Source: Pararhizobium sp. IMCC3301
GTDB taxonomy: Bacteria > Pseudomonadota > Alphaproteobacteria > Rhizobiales > GCA-2746425
Length of the DNA: 64,000 nt
NCBI RefSeq assembly: GCF_030758315.1
Contig: NZ_CP132336.1
Coordinates: 2,509,001 to 2,573,000 of the forward strand
Direction of reading: 5' to 3'
Shown here: positions 36,084-45,545 of the stretch, piece by piece
Layout: each line of letters opens with the position of its first letter
Numbering within the stretch: the stretch's first letter is position 1
The notes under the pieces: generated by a model
The model's database searches: none
What the model was told of the DNA's origin: nothing
What the model saw: the letters and a program-made list of their open reading frames with translations, nothing else
Made by a program: the position numbers and the translations under genes

Positions 36084-36767
36084 ATGTCCGCACTAAAGAT
36101 CCTGCACTTTTCCGACGTTCTGTGTATCTGGGCTTATGTTGGACAAGCCAGCCTTTATAGATTGGTCGAAAAGTTCGATGACCGAGTTCAAGTGGAAGAG
36201 CATTTCTGTTCGGTTTTTCCTGATACGCAAACCAAAATCGACAATGCCTGGCGCGACCGGGGCGGTTTTAGCGGATACGCCGAGCATGTTAAGATGGTTG
36301 CTGAAGGGTTTCCAAACGTAAGTATTCACGATGACGTCTGGTCCAGGGTGCGACCAAAATCTTCTGCAAGCCCGCACTTGTTTATCAAGGCGATAGGGTT
36401 GCTCGAACACGCATCACCCGAAGTCACATTCTCGCATCGTTTGTCCAATAGGGCAGCCAGGGAACTCCGGGTCGGATTTTTTGCTGAAGCACAGGATATC
36501 TCGGATTGGTCTTTTCAAAGAGCTGTCAGTGAGAAAATCGGCGTGAATTTTGACGAGGTTCGGAACAAAATCGAGACAGGCGAAGCAATTGCGAAATTGG
36601 CCGCTGACTATGAGCTTGCCCAATCCCTGCGGGTTCAGGGCAGTCCTACCTATATACTGAGCGAAGGACGCCAGATCCTGTTTGGGAACATCAGCTACGG
36701 AATTCTGGAGGCAAACGTGTCTGAATTGCTCTCTGAAAAAACCAATCAAATCGGGAGTGTCTGTTAA
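36084..36767 (+). CDS. DsbA-family thioredoxin-fold protein with single active-site cysteine
   Basis: A 227-residue protein of the DsbA/FrnE group. The active-site region is FSDVLCIWAYVGQ: the first cysteine (C14) is present but the second position of CxxC is alanine (A17), so it cannot form the usual disulfide. The cis-proline loop is GSPTYIL. No signal peptide is visible, so it is probably cytoplasmic, as are FrnE proteins and glutathione-linked relatives. It may bind glutathione or act as an isomerase. Its codon and base use looks slightly more AT-rich than that of neighbouring genes. Confidence 0.75.
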   Translation: MSALKILHFSDVLCIWAYVGQASLYRLVEKFDDRVQVEEHFCSVFPDTQTKIDNAWRDRGGFSGYAEHVKMVAEGFPNVSIHDDVWSRVRPKSSASPHLFIKAIGLLEHASPEVTFSHRLSNRAARELRVGFFAEAQDISDWSFQRAVSEKIGVNFDEVRNKIETGEAIAKLAADYELAQSLRVQGSPTYILSEGRQILFGNISYGILEANVSELLSEKTNQIGSVC

Positions 36768-36977
36768 TAATTTGACCTTCAAACCGGCGAGCGGCTGCTT
36801 CGCCCACACAACAGACATCTGTTGGGATATTGAGCTTTCCTTGGTAGATATCAGGAAAGTTTAATCAAGCGACGTTGCAGTTGCCTCTGTTTGGCCACAA
36901 AACCAACCAGTCTGGCAGAACCACAGCATATCTGAATTCACACAAGATTTGAACCGATACAAGGAAACTGATTGCTC

Positions 36978-37703
36978 ATGGATGTTGGCTTTAAGTCTGT
37001 CAAATCATTGGCGTCCCGACCGGTCTTCCGGCATTTCGCTGTGGTATGCCTTGCGCTCATCGGCACCTACGGCTTTCTGGAATCCCGTGCTGAATGGTCG
37101 CAGATGCACCGCTGGAACCGTGCAATCGGCGATATGAGCCTGGTTCTGATTGCGCTGTCGATGGCTATTGGGCCGCTGTCGCGGCTTTTCGTCCGTTTCC
37201 GCAGTATCTTGCTGTGGCGTCGCGAGCTGGGAATCTACGGCGTGGTACTCGCCTTCATTCACACCATCATCATTCTGGCCGGTTGGGTCGAATGGGACCT
37301 GATACGCATTTTTGGTTATCAGCTGCATCCCTCCGGGACCTATGTGATGTTGCAGCACGGCTTCGGACTGGCCAATGTCATTGGCATCATAGCCCTGCTT
37401 TACGGCACAGTTCTGGCGCTCTCGTCCAGCAACTGGAGCCAGAGGCTGCTCAGCATCTCGGTATGGAAATTCCTGCAGCAGAGCGCCTATGTATTGTGGA
37501 TGCTGATCGTCGTGCACACCGCCTATTTCCTCTACATGCATTTTCAGGATTTCCATCGCCCGGTCCCGGACCCGAATTGGGCACAGCTTCCCTTTGCCGT
37601 GCTGGTCACGACCATTGTGCTGTTGCAACTGATCGCGTTCTTCAAAACCTGGAAAGTGAAACGCGGCAGTCTTTCAGCCAGACAGCAGTTTTCTGCCGGC
37701 TGA
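36978..37703 (+). CDS. Ferric reductase-like transmembrane protein (MsrQ-like)
   Basis: A 241-residue inner-membrane protein with about six helices and paired histidines in adjacent helices (FIHTIIILAGW, and VLWMLIVVHTAYF) that would hold heme b, as in the ferric reductase-like transmembrane domain family that includes MsrQ. No MsrP gene is adjacent, and no flavin/NAD domain is fused. The frame also has a TTG start at 36972, which is closer to the AAGGA ribosome site at 36961-36965. Its place beside an iron permease suggests iron reduction, but repair of oxidised methionine with a distant MsrP is the alternative. Confidence 0.8.
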   Translation: MDVGFKSVKSLASRPVFRHFAVVCLALIGTYGFLESRAEWSQMHRWNRAIGDMSLVLIALSMAIGPLSRLFVRFRSILLWRRELGIYGVVLAFIHTIIILAGWVEWDLIRIFGYQLHPSGTYVMLQHGFGLANVIGIIALLYGTVLALSSSNWSQRLLSISVWKFLQQSAYVLWMLIVVHTAYFLYMHFQDFHRPVPDPNWAQLPFAVLVTTIVLLQLIAFFKTWKVKRGSLSARQQFSAG

Positions 37704-37725
37704 CCGTAAGCCGGGACCGATTGTG

Positions 37726-39396
37726 TCAGCGCGGCCGGGTCACCGTGGCGCCCAATGCGGGACTGCGTGCCGGCCGTGCCGCATCATTTGCAATCGCTCT
37801 GCACAAAAGTATAACCGGCACCAGTCCGATCGCGACAATCACCAGAGATGGCACGGCCGCCTGTTCAAGCCGCTCATCAGAGGCCAGGCGGTAGGCCTGC
37901 ACGGCGAGGGTGTCAAAATTGAACGGCCGCATGATCAGCGTCGCCGGCAATTCTTTCATGACATCGACAAACACGATCAGCAACGCCGTCAGCAGGCTGC
38001 CGGACAACAGCGGAATGTGGATGGTTTTCAGCATTCCGACTTCCGTGCGCCCCAGCGAGCGTGCGGCCTCGTCGAGGCTCGGTTTGATATTGGCAAGGCC
38101 GGCATCGACGGCGCCCAGCGCTGCCGCCATGAAACGCACCACATAGGCCACGATCAACAGGCCGATTGATCCGGTGAACAGCAATCCGGTCGAATAGCCG
38201 AACTGCTCGCGCGAAAACGCGTCCAGCCAATTGTCGAAACCGGCAAAGGGCACCAGCAGCCCCACCGCAATTACTCCGCCGGGAATGGCATAGCCGATCC
38301 CGGCCAGCAGCTTGGCGCTGCGCGCGGCAATTCCTGGCGACAGGCGCGCGCAATAGGATATCAGAAGCGCCCCCAGAACCGTGACCATGGCTGCCAGACC
38401 GGCAAGGGTGATGGAATTTCCCACAAATCCAAGATAGCGCGCTGTGAACAGGCTCTGGCCGGAGCCGACCGCCATCACCAGCAACATGACTGCCGGGATG
38501 ATAAAGCCGACCAGCACCGGTAATGCGCAGAACGCAATGGCTGCGAATGCCTGTATACCGGAGAGTTGCTGTGGCATCATGCCGTCATTCTTCCTGCCCG
38601 CCGGAAAGCGCTGTGCCGCGCCGCGTTCCATCCGCTCGATGACCGCAAGCAGCACAGCCACCGCCAGCAGCCACAATGCCAGCTGTGTCGCCATACCGCG
38701 GTCCCCCATGGCGAACCAGGCTCTGTAAATTCCGGTGGCAAATGTCTGCACATTGAAGTGGGCAACGGTTCCGAAATCGGCAATCGTTTCCATCAGCGCC
38801 AGGGTCACGCCTGCCACGATGGCCGGGCGCGCCATCGGCAGGCTGACCGATCTGAAAGCGCCCCAGGGGCTGCGCCCCAGCATGCGTGCCGCCTGATAGG
38901 CACTGGCGGATTGCTGCAGAAAGGCTGTGCGCGCGAGCAGATAGACATAAGGGTAAAGTACGAAAGTCAGCATTGCAGCAGCGCCGCCCAGAGACCGAAT
39001 TTCAGGGAACCAGTAATCCCGTGGCCCCAGATTGAAAACCGTCCTTAACGCCGATTGCACCGGCCCCGGATGATCCAGCAGGTTGGTATAGGCATAGGCC
39101 AGCACATAGGCCGGAAAAGCCAGCGGCATGGCCAGTGCAAATTCGAAAATGCGCTGGCCGGGAAAGCGGCAATTCGTCACCAGCCAGGCTGTTCCGGTGC
39201 CAAGCAGGCCGGTTCCCAGGGCAACCCACACCACAAGCTGCAGCGTGTTCCAGACATATCCGGGCAGGACAGTATCAATCAGCGCAGCCCAACGGCCGCC
39301 ATCTGCTCCAAACGCCGTCACCACAACAGCGACGATCGGAAGCAGGCAGAGGGCGGCAAAACTCCATGCGGCCAGACGCAATGCACATTCCTTCAC
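37726..39396 (-). CDS. Fe(3+) ABC transporter permease (FbpB/AfuB type)
   Basis: A 556-residue permease made of two fused transport domains, each with about six helices. Each half has an EAA-like loop: AARMLGRSPWGAFRSVSLPMARPA and AARSLGRTEVGMLKTIHIPLLSG. This double-length form is typical of ferric iron importers such as FbpB/AfuB. It would work with the binding protein at 33585 and an ATPase not seen here. It is convergent with the ferric reductase-like gene (22-base gap) and is not preceded by a TGA-N9-TCA box that I can find. Confidence 0.92.
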   Translation of the reverse strand: MKECALRLAAWSFAALCLLPIVAVVVTAFGADGGRWAALIDTVLPGYVWNTLQLVVWVALGTGLLGTGTAWLVTNCRFPGQRIFEFALAMPLAFPAYVLAYAYTNLLDHPGPVQSALRTVFNLGPRDYWFPEIRSLGGAAAMLTFVLYPYVYLLARTAFLQQSASAYQAARMLGRSPWGAFRSVSLPMARPAIVAGVTLALMETIADFGTVAHFNVQTFATGIYRAWFAMGDRGMATQLALWLLAVAVLLAVIERMERGAAQRFPAGRKNDGMMPQQLSGIQAFAAIAFCALPVLVGFIIPAVMLLVMAVGSGQSLFTARYLGFVGNSITLAGLAAMVTVLGALLISYCARLSPGIAARSAKLLAGIGYAIPGGVIAVGLLVPFAGFDNWLDAFSREQFGYSTGLLFTGSIGLLIVAYVVRFMAAALGAVDAGLANIKPSLDEAARSLGRTEVGMLKTIHIPLLSGSLLTALLIVFVDVMKELPATLIMRPFNFDTLAVQAYRLASDERLEQAAVPSLVIVAIGLVPVILLCRAIANDAARPARSPALGATVTRPR

Positions 39397-39485
39397 TACG
39401 GTTCGTTACGGCTTTCAACCTGCCAATAGCGGCGCGGTTTTAAGCAATTTCCCGGGAGCAGACAACCACTGGCGCGGCGCCGGGA

Positions 39486-40178
39486 TCAGCCCGGCATCAA
39501 CCATTTGTCATAATCGGACACCAGCAGATGTTTTGGTGCCTCATCCTCGTCAATTTCGGCAAATCGGCCAATCGGCTTTGCAAAGATATTGTCCGTCAGA
39601 TCATCGTTAACCGTCGAGACTTCACCGATCAGGACATCTCCGCCATCGCCCCAGAAACTGTGCCAGTTGCCCTGCAGCAAGGTCACGCTTTCGCCCGGTG
39701 ACAGGCGCAGGATATCACCCGCCTTCTGGGTGCGGGGGATGCCGTCACAATGCACCGTGACATCAGAGTCGTGATCGATATCGCCATTGTCCAGCGAGTT
39801 GAAGAGTTTCAGTGCCAGGGTGGCACCGCCGCGATTGATGATGTCTTCCGCCTTGACAATATGGCGGTGCATCGGCGTCAGCTGATCTTTGCGGGCAATC
39901 ATTATTTTTTCAGCGTAGCACATGCCGCCACCGGCCTTCAGATGTTCAGGGTCACCATTGCGCACTGTAAACAGGAACAGGCCCATCTCGTCGAAATTCC
40001 CGGCACCGAAATCGGTTATGTCCCAGCCAAGCCGGGCGTCAACAATGGCTTGAATATCGGTGCGGCGTGCGCGCATTTCCTCGGGTGAAAAATAGGCAAA
40101 AGGCGGCAGAAGAAAACCAAAGGACCGGATGAAATCGTCGGCTTCAGCCATGATCTGGTTTACTGTTGATCGTTTCAT
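39486..40178 (-). CDS. D-lyxose/D-mannose ketol-isomerase family protein
   Basis: A 230-residue cupin-fold sugar isomerase. The sequence matches the YdaE-type D-lyxose isomerase family: YAEKIMIARKDQLTPMHRHIVKAEDIINRGG carries the metal-binding histidines, and GNWHSFWGDGGDVLIGEVSTVND the later histidine and glutamate. It would interconvert D-lyxose and D-xylulose and D-mannose and D-fructose. The ATG at 40178 has a GAGG ribosome site; two further codons upstream are open. It lies 21 bases downstream of the ROK repressor gene on the same strand, close to the frc-type importer. Confidence 0.88.
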   Translation of the reverse strand: MKRSTVNQIMAEADDFIRSFGFLLPPFAYFSPEEMRARRTDIQAIVDARLGWDITDFGAGNFDEMGLFLFTVRNGDPEHLKAGGGMCYAEKIMIARKDQLTPMHRHIVKAEDIINRGGATLALKLFNSLDNGDIDHDSDVTVHCDGIPRTQKAGDILRLSPGESVTLLQGNWHSFWGDGGDVLIGEVSTVNDDLTDNIFAKPIGRFAEIDEDEAPKHLLVSDYDKWLMPG

Positions 40179-40199
40179 GTCAATCCTCAATCTGTTTGG

Positions 40200-41399
40200 T
40201 CAGCTGCCGGAAAACAGCACATTCTGATCGATAAGATACCGGTTGAAAATCGGCAGTGTTGCAGCACCCAGACTGCGGGCATCGTTTCCGATATCTCCTG
40301 CCAGAATATCAGGACGTTGTAGACCTTGTATATTCATTGTTTCAAGCGCTGCGTTGGTTTTTTCGACCAGCCTGGTGCGCACATCTGCCGGGAAGGCGCC
40401 GTCAATGATGATGGCCTGAAAGTCGATCACCGCGCAGCAGGCCAGGGCGGCCCGCGCCAGATGACCGGCTGAATCATCAATCCAGTGGTCCAGAATCTCA
40501 CCGAATGTGGTCCAGCCATCGGGCGTTTTCCAGATCGGCGAGGGATCGATGCTATGCTGTAACAGGGTGGTTTCCAGTTTCGACAGCGACACCTGATCCA
40601 GCAATTGACCGGTTCCATTGTTTCCAACCGCGATCGGAAGTGACCCCAGCGCTCCCGCATTGCCGGAGCGACCCGGGTAGACCGCATGATCGATGACGAT
40701 GCCGCCGCCAATAAAATAGCCAATGAAGAAATAGGCAAAATCGCGATAGGCCTGGCCACTGCCGAAAACCAGCTCGGCGCCGCAGGCGGTTGTAGCATCA
40801 TTTTGCACGAAAACCGGAAGATCTGTCAGCTTGGCAACTTCCGATGCCATGTCGAAATTCTTCCACTCCAACATGTGTGTCCCCGGTGCCCCGACGTGTT
40901 CCGCCCAGTTCCACAATTCAAAGGGCGTCGCGATGCCGATGCCGGCAATCCGTTCATGCAGCTTTGGCGGCAGGTTCTCTACAAGAAGCGGCAGATCGGT
41001 TTTGAGAAAATGCAGGATTTTGTCCGCAAGGGGGTAGGCATAGGCCATGCTGGAGGAGGCGCGTACCGCCCCGAGAAAATCCACCAGGACGAGTTCGGCA
41101 CTGCGGCGGCCGATCTTGAGGCCGATTGAATACACTCCATCAGGATTCAGCCCCAGCGGAATGGATGGCTGGCCAACGCGGCCGCGCTGTGGCTCGCCGC
41201 GCACCAGCAAAGCATCACTTTCCAGGGCCCGCATGATGACCGATGCGGTTTGCGCCGACAGGCCGCTGCGCCTGGCGATCTCCGCTTTCGGCAACTCGCC
41301 ATGCCGCCGGATCAGTGTCATCACTAGGCGTTCATTGTAAGCGCGCACGCGAATCTGGTTCGCACCGCCGCTCGGATCGACCACAATGGGACGGGTCAA
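40200..41399 (-). CDS. ROK family transcriptional repressor (FrcR-like)
   Basis: A 399-residue ROK regulator with an N-terminal winged helix (LPKAEIARRSGLSAQTASVIM near residues 36-55) and a C-terminal sugar-kinase-like domain; the ROK GxGxG-type segment is IGGGIVIDHAVYPGRSGNAGALG. The cysteine zinc motif of ROK kinases is not intact in the corresponding place, as is common in regulators. It diverges from frcB across 208 bases, in the position of the frcR regulator of the fructose transporter cluster in rhizobia. It probably represses both the transporter and the isomerase. Confidence 0.88.
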   Translation of the reverse strand: MTRPIVVDPSGGANQIRVRAYNERLVMTLIRRHGELPKAEIARRSGLSAQTASVIMRALESDALLVRGEPQRGRVGQPSIPLGLNPDGVYSIGLKIGRRSAELVLVDFLGAVRASSSMAYAYPLADKILHFLKTDLPLLVENLPPKLHERIAGIGIATPFELWNWAEHVGAPGTHMLEWKNFDMASEVAKLTDLPVFVQNDATTACGAELVFGSGQAYRDFAYFFIGYFIGGGIVIDHAVYPGRSGNAGALGSLPIAVGNNGTGQLLDQVSLSKLETTLLQHSIDPSPIWKTPDGWTTFGEILDHWIDDSAGHLARAALACCAVIDFQAIIIDGAFPADVRTRLVEKTNAALETMNIQGLQRPDILAGDIGNDARSLGAATLPIFNRYLIDQNVLFSGS

Positions 41400-41508
41400 A
41401 CCGAATCCTCCATGTTATATTATTGTTGCCGTCCGGACCGCCGAATGCAGCGCCGGTTGTGAAAATTTTTACCGTACATTATTTAATAAATCAATCGGAT
41501 TTAGTTAT

Positions 41509-41537
41509 TTGACAGGATGATGAAATCGTGTTTTGAT
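41509..41537 (+). promoter_or_regulatory. Candidate sigma-70 promoter of frcB
   Basis: TTGACA at 41509-41514 and TTTGAT at 41532-41537 are separated by 17 bases, about 70 bases before the frcB ATG. The -35 matches consensus fully and the -10 at four of six positions. The AT-rich stretch just upstream (41469-41508) could hold the ROK operator. Confidence 0.45.
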
Positions 41538-41607
41538 GACATCAGGCTCAGACAAACTGAGTAATATTTGCGTCGCAAATGACGTGCCTTGAGGAGGGAA
41601 ACTTACA

Positions 41608-42639
41608 ATGAAAAAATTGCTTTTAACAACAGCTATGGGTGCCATTGCTGCAGCCAGCCTGGCGACCGGGTCCGCGAATGCAGCAAGCCATTCCACTATT
41701 GCCTGCCTGATTACAAAGACCGACACCAACCCGTTCTTTGTCAAGATGAGGGAAGGCGCGACCGCCAAGGCGGAAGAGCTGGGCATCACTTTGAAAAGTT
41801 TTGCCGGTAAGGTCGACGGCGATCATGAAACTCAGGTCGCAGCTATCGAAACCTGCATCGCCGATGGCGCCAAAGGTATCTTGCTGACCGCTTCTGACAC
41901 GTCTTCAATCGTTGGAGCTGTTCAGCAGGCCCGTGATGCCGGTTTGCTGGTGATCGCGCTGGACACACCGCTCAACCCGATTGATGCTGCTGATGCGACC
42001 TTCGCAACTGATAACTTTCTGGCCGGTGAACTGATCGGCAAATGGGCAGCTGCCACTCTAGGTGATGACGCTGCCAACGCCAAGATTGCCATGCTCGATC
42101 TTGCTGTCAGCCAGCCGACAGTCGGCGTGTTGCGCGATCAGGGTTTCCTGCAGGGCTTCGGCATTGAACTGGGTGATCCGAATAAATGGGGTGACGAAAC
42201 CGATCCGCGCATTGTCGGCCATGACGTAACCGCCGGTAACGAGGAAGGTGGCCGTAAAGCCATGGAAAATCTTCTCGCCACCGATCAGGAAGTCAATGTG
42301 GTCTACACCATCAACGAACCGGCAGCAGCCGGTGCCTATGAAGCGTTGAAATCGATCGGCCGCGAGAATGACGTGCTGATCGTCTCAGTTGATGGCGGTT
42401 GCCCGGGTGTAGCCAATGTCAAAGACGGCATTATCGGTGCCACGTCTCAGCAATACCCGCTGTTGATGGCTTCTCTCGGCATTGAAGCCATTGCAACCTG
42501 GGCTAAAGACGGCACCAAACCGGCAACAACACCGGGCAAGGACTTCTTCGATACCGGTGTATCTCTGGTTACAGACAAGCCGGTCGATGGAGTGGACTCC
42601 ATCTCCGTCGCTGAAGGCATGGATCGCTGCTGGGGTTGA
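41608..42639 (+). CDS. frcB: Sugar ABC transporter substrate-binding protein, FrcB-like
   Basis: A 343-residue periplasmic binding protein with a signal peptide of about 25 residues (ending SANAAS) and the ribose/galactose-type type I fold; [17 protein letters not shown] is the typical N-terminal ligand-binding stretch. The sequence and gene order match FrcB of the rhizobial fructose, mannose and ribose importer. GAGGAGG just before the ATG is a strong ribosome site. A terminator-like hairpin between frcB and frcC probably causes higher expression of the binding protein than of the membrane parts. Confidence 0.92.
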   Translation: MKKLLLTTAMGAIAAASLATGSANAASHSTIACLITKTDTNPFFVKMREGATAKAEELGITLKSFAGKVDGDHETQVAAIETCIADGAKGILLTASDTSSIVGAVQQARDAGLLVIALDTPLNPIDAADATFATDNFLAGELIGKWAAATLGDDAANAKIAMLDLAVSQPTVGVLRDQGFLQGFGIELGDPNKWGDETDPRIVGHDVTAGNEEGGRKAMENLLATDQEVNVVYTINEPAAAGAYEALKSIGRENDVLIVSVDGGCPGVANVKDGIIGATSQQYPLLMASLGIEAIATWAKDGTKPATTPGKDFFDTGVSLVTDKPVDGVDSISVAEGMDRCWG

Positions 42640-42672
42640 TCTCAACCACCACAATGCTACCACTTGGAACGG

Positions 42673-42699
42673 AAAGGGGCGGGCAGATCCCGCCCCTTT
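42673..42699 (+). terminator. Attenuating hairpin between frcB and frcC
   Basis: AAAGGGGCGGG and CCCGCCCCTTT pair over 11 bases around a CAGAT loop and are followed by a short T run. It lies 33 bases after the frcB stop and 73 before frcC. Such hairpins let part of the transcripts end after the binding-protein gene. Confidence 0.8.
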
Positions 42700-42772
42700 T
42701 CAATCCGCAGCCGGCTTCAAGGATACGGCAATTACCCAATCGTGTTAAAGCATCAATGCTGGGGAGGCATTC

Positions 42773-43867
42773 ATGGCTGAAGGTCCATCAAGCGAGCCGG
42801 ATTATGAATCTGCCATAGCCGGCAGTCCCGAAACGGTCGCCGAGTTTATTGAAACAAAGCCTTCGGGCATGAAGCGCATACAGCATGCGCTGCATCAGAC
42901 ACCATCTCTGGTGCCGCTGATTGTTCTGCTGATGTCGCTCGTCGTTTTCGGGCTTCTGCTCGGGTCAAAATTCTTTTCACCTTTCGCGCTCACTTTGATC
43001 CTCCAGCAGGTTGCCATTGTCGGCATTGTTGGCGCTGCACAATCGGTTGTAATCCTGACCGCCGGCATTGATCTGTCGGTCGGTGCCATCATGGTGCTGA
43101 GTTCGGTGGTGATGGGACAATTCACATTCCGCTACGGATTGCCGGTTGAAGTTGCCATAGGAGCCGGATTGCTGTGCGGCGCCTTTTTCGGATACCTCAA
43201 TGGCTGGCTGGTGGCTGTGATGAAGCTGCCGCCCTTCATTGTCACCCTTGGCATGTGGCAGATCGTTCTGGCTACCAACTTCCTGTATTCGGCTAACGAA
43301 ACCATCCGCAGCCAGGATATTGCGGAACAGGCACCGTTGCTGCAGTTCTTCGGCAATACGTTCAAGATCGGGGCAGATGAAGCCGGACGCGGCGGTGCGA
43401 CTTTCACCTATGGTGTGATCTTCATGGTCGCGCTGATTGTGGTGCTGGCCTATGTCCTGCGCGAAACCGCCTGGGGCCGCCATGTCTACGCTGTTGGTGA
43501 TGATCCGGAGGCCGCCGAACTGTCCGGTGTCCAGGTCCGCCGCGTTCTGATTTCCGTTTATGTGCTGTCAGGACTGATTTGCGCCTTTGCCGGCTGGGCA
43601 CTGATCGGCCGCATCGGCTCTGTCTCGCCCACATCCGGACAATTGGCGAATATTGAAAGCATCACCGCTGTGGTGATCGGCGGTATTTCCCTGTTCGGCG
43701 GACGCGGCTCGATCATGGGCATGTTGTTCGGAGCGCTGATTGTCGGCGTCTTCACTTTGGGCCTGCGCCTTCTGGGCGCGGATGCACAATGGACATTCCT
43801 GCTCATTGGTTTGCTCATCATTGCCGCTGTCGCGGTGGATCAATGGATCAGAAAGGTATCTAGCTGA
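42773..43867 (+). CDS. frcC: Sugar ABC transporter permease, FrcC-like
   Basis: A 364-residue inner-membrane permease of the ribose-type family (BPD_transp_2) with about nine hydrophobic segments. GIDLSVGAIMVLSSVVMG near residue 100 and IGGISLFGGRGSIMGMLFGALIVGV near the C-terminus are family signatures. A soluble ~40-residue N-terminal tail precedes the first helix. Its stop and the frcA start overlap by one base (TGATG), showing translational coupling. Confidence 0.93.
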   Translation: MAEGPSSEPDYESAIAGSPETVAEFIETKPSGMKRIQHALHQTPSLVPLIVLLMSLVVFGLLLGSKFFSPFALTLILQQVAIVGIVGAAQSVVILTAGIDLSVGAIMVLSSVVMGQFTFRYGLPVEVAIGAGLLCGAFFGYLNGWLVAVMKLPPFIVTLGMWQIVLATNFLYSANETIRSQDIAEQAPLLQFFGNTFKIGADEAGRGGATFTYGVIFMVALIVVLAYVLRETAWGRHVYAVGDDPEAAELSGVQVRRVLISVYVLSGLICAFAGWALIGRIGSVSPTSGQLANIESITAVVIGGISLFGGRGSIMGMLFGALIVGVFTLGLRLLGADAQWTFLLIGLLIIAAVAVDQWIRKVSS

Positions 43868-44643
43868 TGGAACCGATCTTGAAAGGCGTTAATCTGGTCA
43901 AGCGCTATGGGCGTGTGACTGCTTTGGATCATTGCGATTTCGAATTGTATCCCGGCGAAGTGCTGGCCGTGATCGGCGATAATGGTGCGGGCAAATCCAC
44001 GCTCATCAAGGCTGTGTCGGGGGCCGTGGTCCCCGATGAAGGCGAAGTTTATCTGGAAGGCAAGAAGGTCAATTTCCATTCACCGCTGGATGGCCGCAAG
44101 GCCGGCATCGAGACGGTGTATCAGACCCTTGCCATGTCACCGGCGCTTTCAATCGCGGATAATATGTTCATGGGCCGCGAACTGCGCCGTCCGGGATTTC
44201 GCGGCAAATTTCTGCGCCAGCTTGACCGCAAGGCAATGGAGAATTTCGCCCGCGAGAAGCTCACCGAACTGGGATTGATGACCATTCAGAACATCAATCA
44301 GGCCGTTGAAACCCTGTCAGGCGGCCAGCGTCAGGGTGTCGCCGTGGCACGGGCTGCGGCATTCGGATCGAAGGTCATCATTCTCGATGAGCCAACGGCC
44401 GCCCTCGGCGTGAAGGAATCCCGCCGTGTGCTGGAACTGATTCAGGATGTGCGGAGCCGCGGAATACCGATTGTTCTGATTTCCCACAACATGCCGCATG
44501 TGTTTGAGGTTGCCGACCGCATCCACATTCACCGGCTCGGCAAGCGTCTGTGTGTGATCAATCCGAAGAAATATTCCATGTCGGATGCGGTCGCCTTCAT
44601 GACCGGAGCCAAGGAGCCAGATGCCGAAGATATGGCCGCGTAA
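43867..44643 (+). CDS. frcA: Sugar ABC transporter ATP-binding protein, FrcA-like
   Basis: A 258-residue single-domain ATPase, half the size of RbsA-type double ATPases, as in the frc system. Walker A is GDNGAGKSTL (residues 37-46), the Q-loop has YQTLAMSPALS, the signature is LSGGQRQGV, and Walker B is VIILDEPTAALG. It energises import of the sugar captured by FrcB. It converges on the ribokinase gene with eight bases between the stops; in rhizobial frc operons a kinase gene follows on the same strand. Confidence 0.94.
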   Translation: MEPILKGVNLVKRYGRVTALDHCDFELYPGEVLAVIGDNGAGKSTLIKAVSGAVVPDEGEVYLEGKKVNFHSPLDGRKAGIETVYQTLAMSPALSIADNMFMGRELRRPGFRGKFLRQLDRKAMENFAREKLTELGLMTIQNINQAVETLSGGQRQGVAVARAAAFGSKVIILDEPTAALGVKESRRVLELIQDVRSRGIPIVLISHNMPHVFEVADRIHIHRLGKRLCVINPKKYSMSDAVAFMTGAKEPDAEDMAA

Positions 44644-44651
44644 GCCTGTGC

Positions 44652-45545
44652 TCAGGAAGCGGCATCAATAGCGCTCTTGTCCGGAATGCTGGGCTGTGCG
44701 CCAAAGACGGTACAGGCCAGGCTGCCCGCTACAGACGCCCGAGACAGGGCGTCCGCGACGGCAAAGCCCTGATCAAGAGCCGCAGCAAACGCGCCGGTAA
44801 AACTGTCGCCTGCCGCTGTGGTATCAACCACCTCGACAGCCAGAGCTTTGCCGTGGTGCTCGCCGGCCGGGCCGAAACTGTAGGCGCCCTTGTCGCCCAG
44901 CGTCACAATGACATTGTGTCCGGTTTTTTGTGATAGAGCCCGGGCCGCTTTCACTGCATCAGACCCGGTTGATATGCCGGCGCCATCGGCGACAATCAGG
45001 GCTTCTGTTTCATTCACCACCAGCCAGTCAATAAAACCAAGCGCCTCGCGGTCCAGTTTGCTGGCGGGCGCCAGATTGTGAATGGTTGTCAGACCCAGTT
45101 GTTTTGCCTTGGCATGGGCCTTGAGCGTTTCCTGCTCCAGCACTTCATTCTGGGTCAGCAAAAACCCCTGCACTGAACCCAGCCCGTCAAGTTGCGAGGC
45201 GAGCGCTTTGCTGTTGGCTCCAGCGGCAACGACAATAGCGTTTTCGCCGCTGTCATCGACCGTGATATTTGCAATGCCGGTCGGATCGGCGACCCGGCGA
45301 AGCTGTGCCAGATCGACCCCGTCACGCTGAAGATTGCCGAGCGCCAGATCAGCGAAGGCATCCGAGCCGACCGCACCGACCATCATGGTGTCGCTGCCCG
45401 CGCGTTTTGCCGCCAGCGCCTGATTGGCCCCCTTGCCGCCAGGAATAAGCTGATATGTATCCCCTTTCACGGTTTCGCCGGGACCTGGAATACGGGCCGC
45501 GCGCGTGACGACGTCAAGATTGATGGAACCAAAAACAATAATCAT
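44652..45545 (-). CDS. rbsK: Ribokinase-like PfkB family sugar kinase
   Basis: A 297-residue PfkB carbohydrate kinase. The N-terminal GSINLDVVTRAARIPGPGET, with PGGKGANQALAAKRAG, is ribokinase-specific, and the C-terminal DTTAAGDSFTGAFAA has the catalytic aspartate and anion hole. It phosphorylates ribose or a related pentose or ketose with ATP. It lies convergent to frcA. The phosphorylation step of the sugar module may be its role, but ribose is the default substrate by similarity. Confidence 0.9.
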   Translation of the reverse strand: MIIVFGSINLDVVTRAARIPGPGETVKGDTYQLIPGGKGANQALAAKRAGSDTMMVGAVGSDAFADLALGNLQRDGVDLAQLRRVADPTGIANITVDDSGENAIVVAAGANSKALASQLDGLGSVQGFLLTQNEVLEQETLKAHAKAKQLGLTTIHNLAPASKLDREALGFIDWLVVNETEALIVADGAGISTGSDAVKAARALSQKTGHNVIVTLGDKGAYSFGPAGEHHGKALAVEVVDTTAAGDSFTGAFAAALDQGFAVADALSRASVAGSLACTVFGAQPSIPDKSAIDAAS

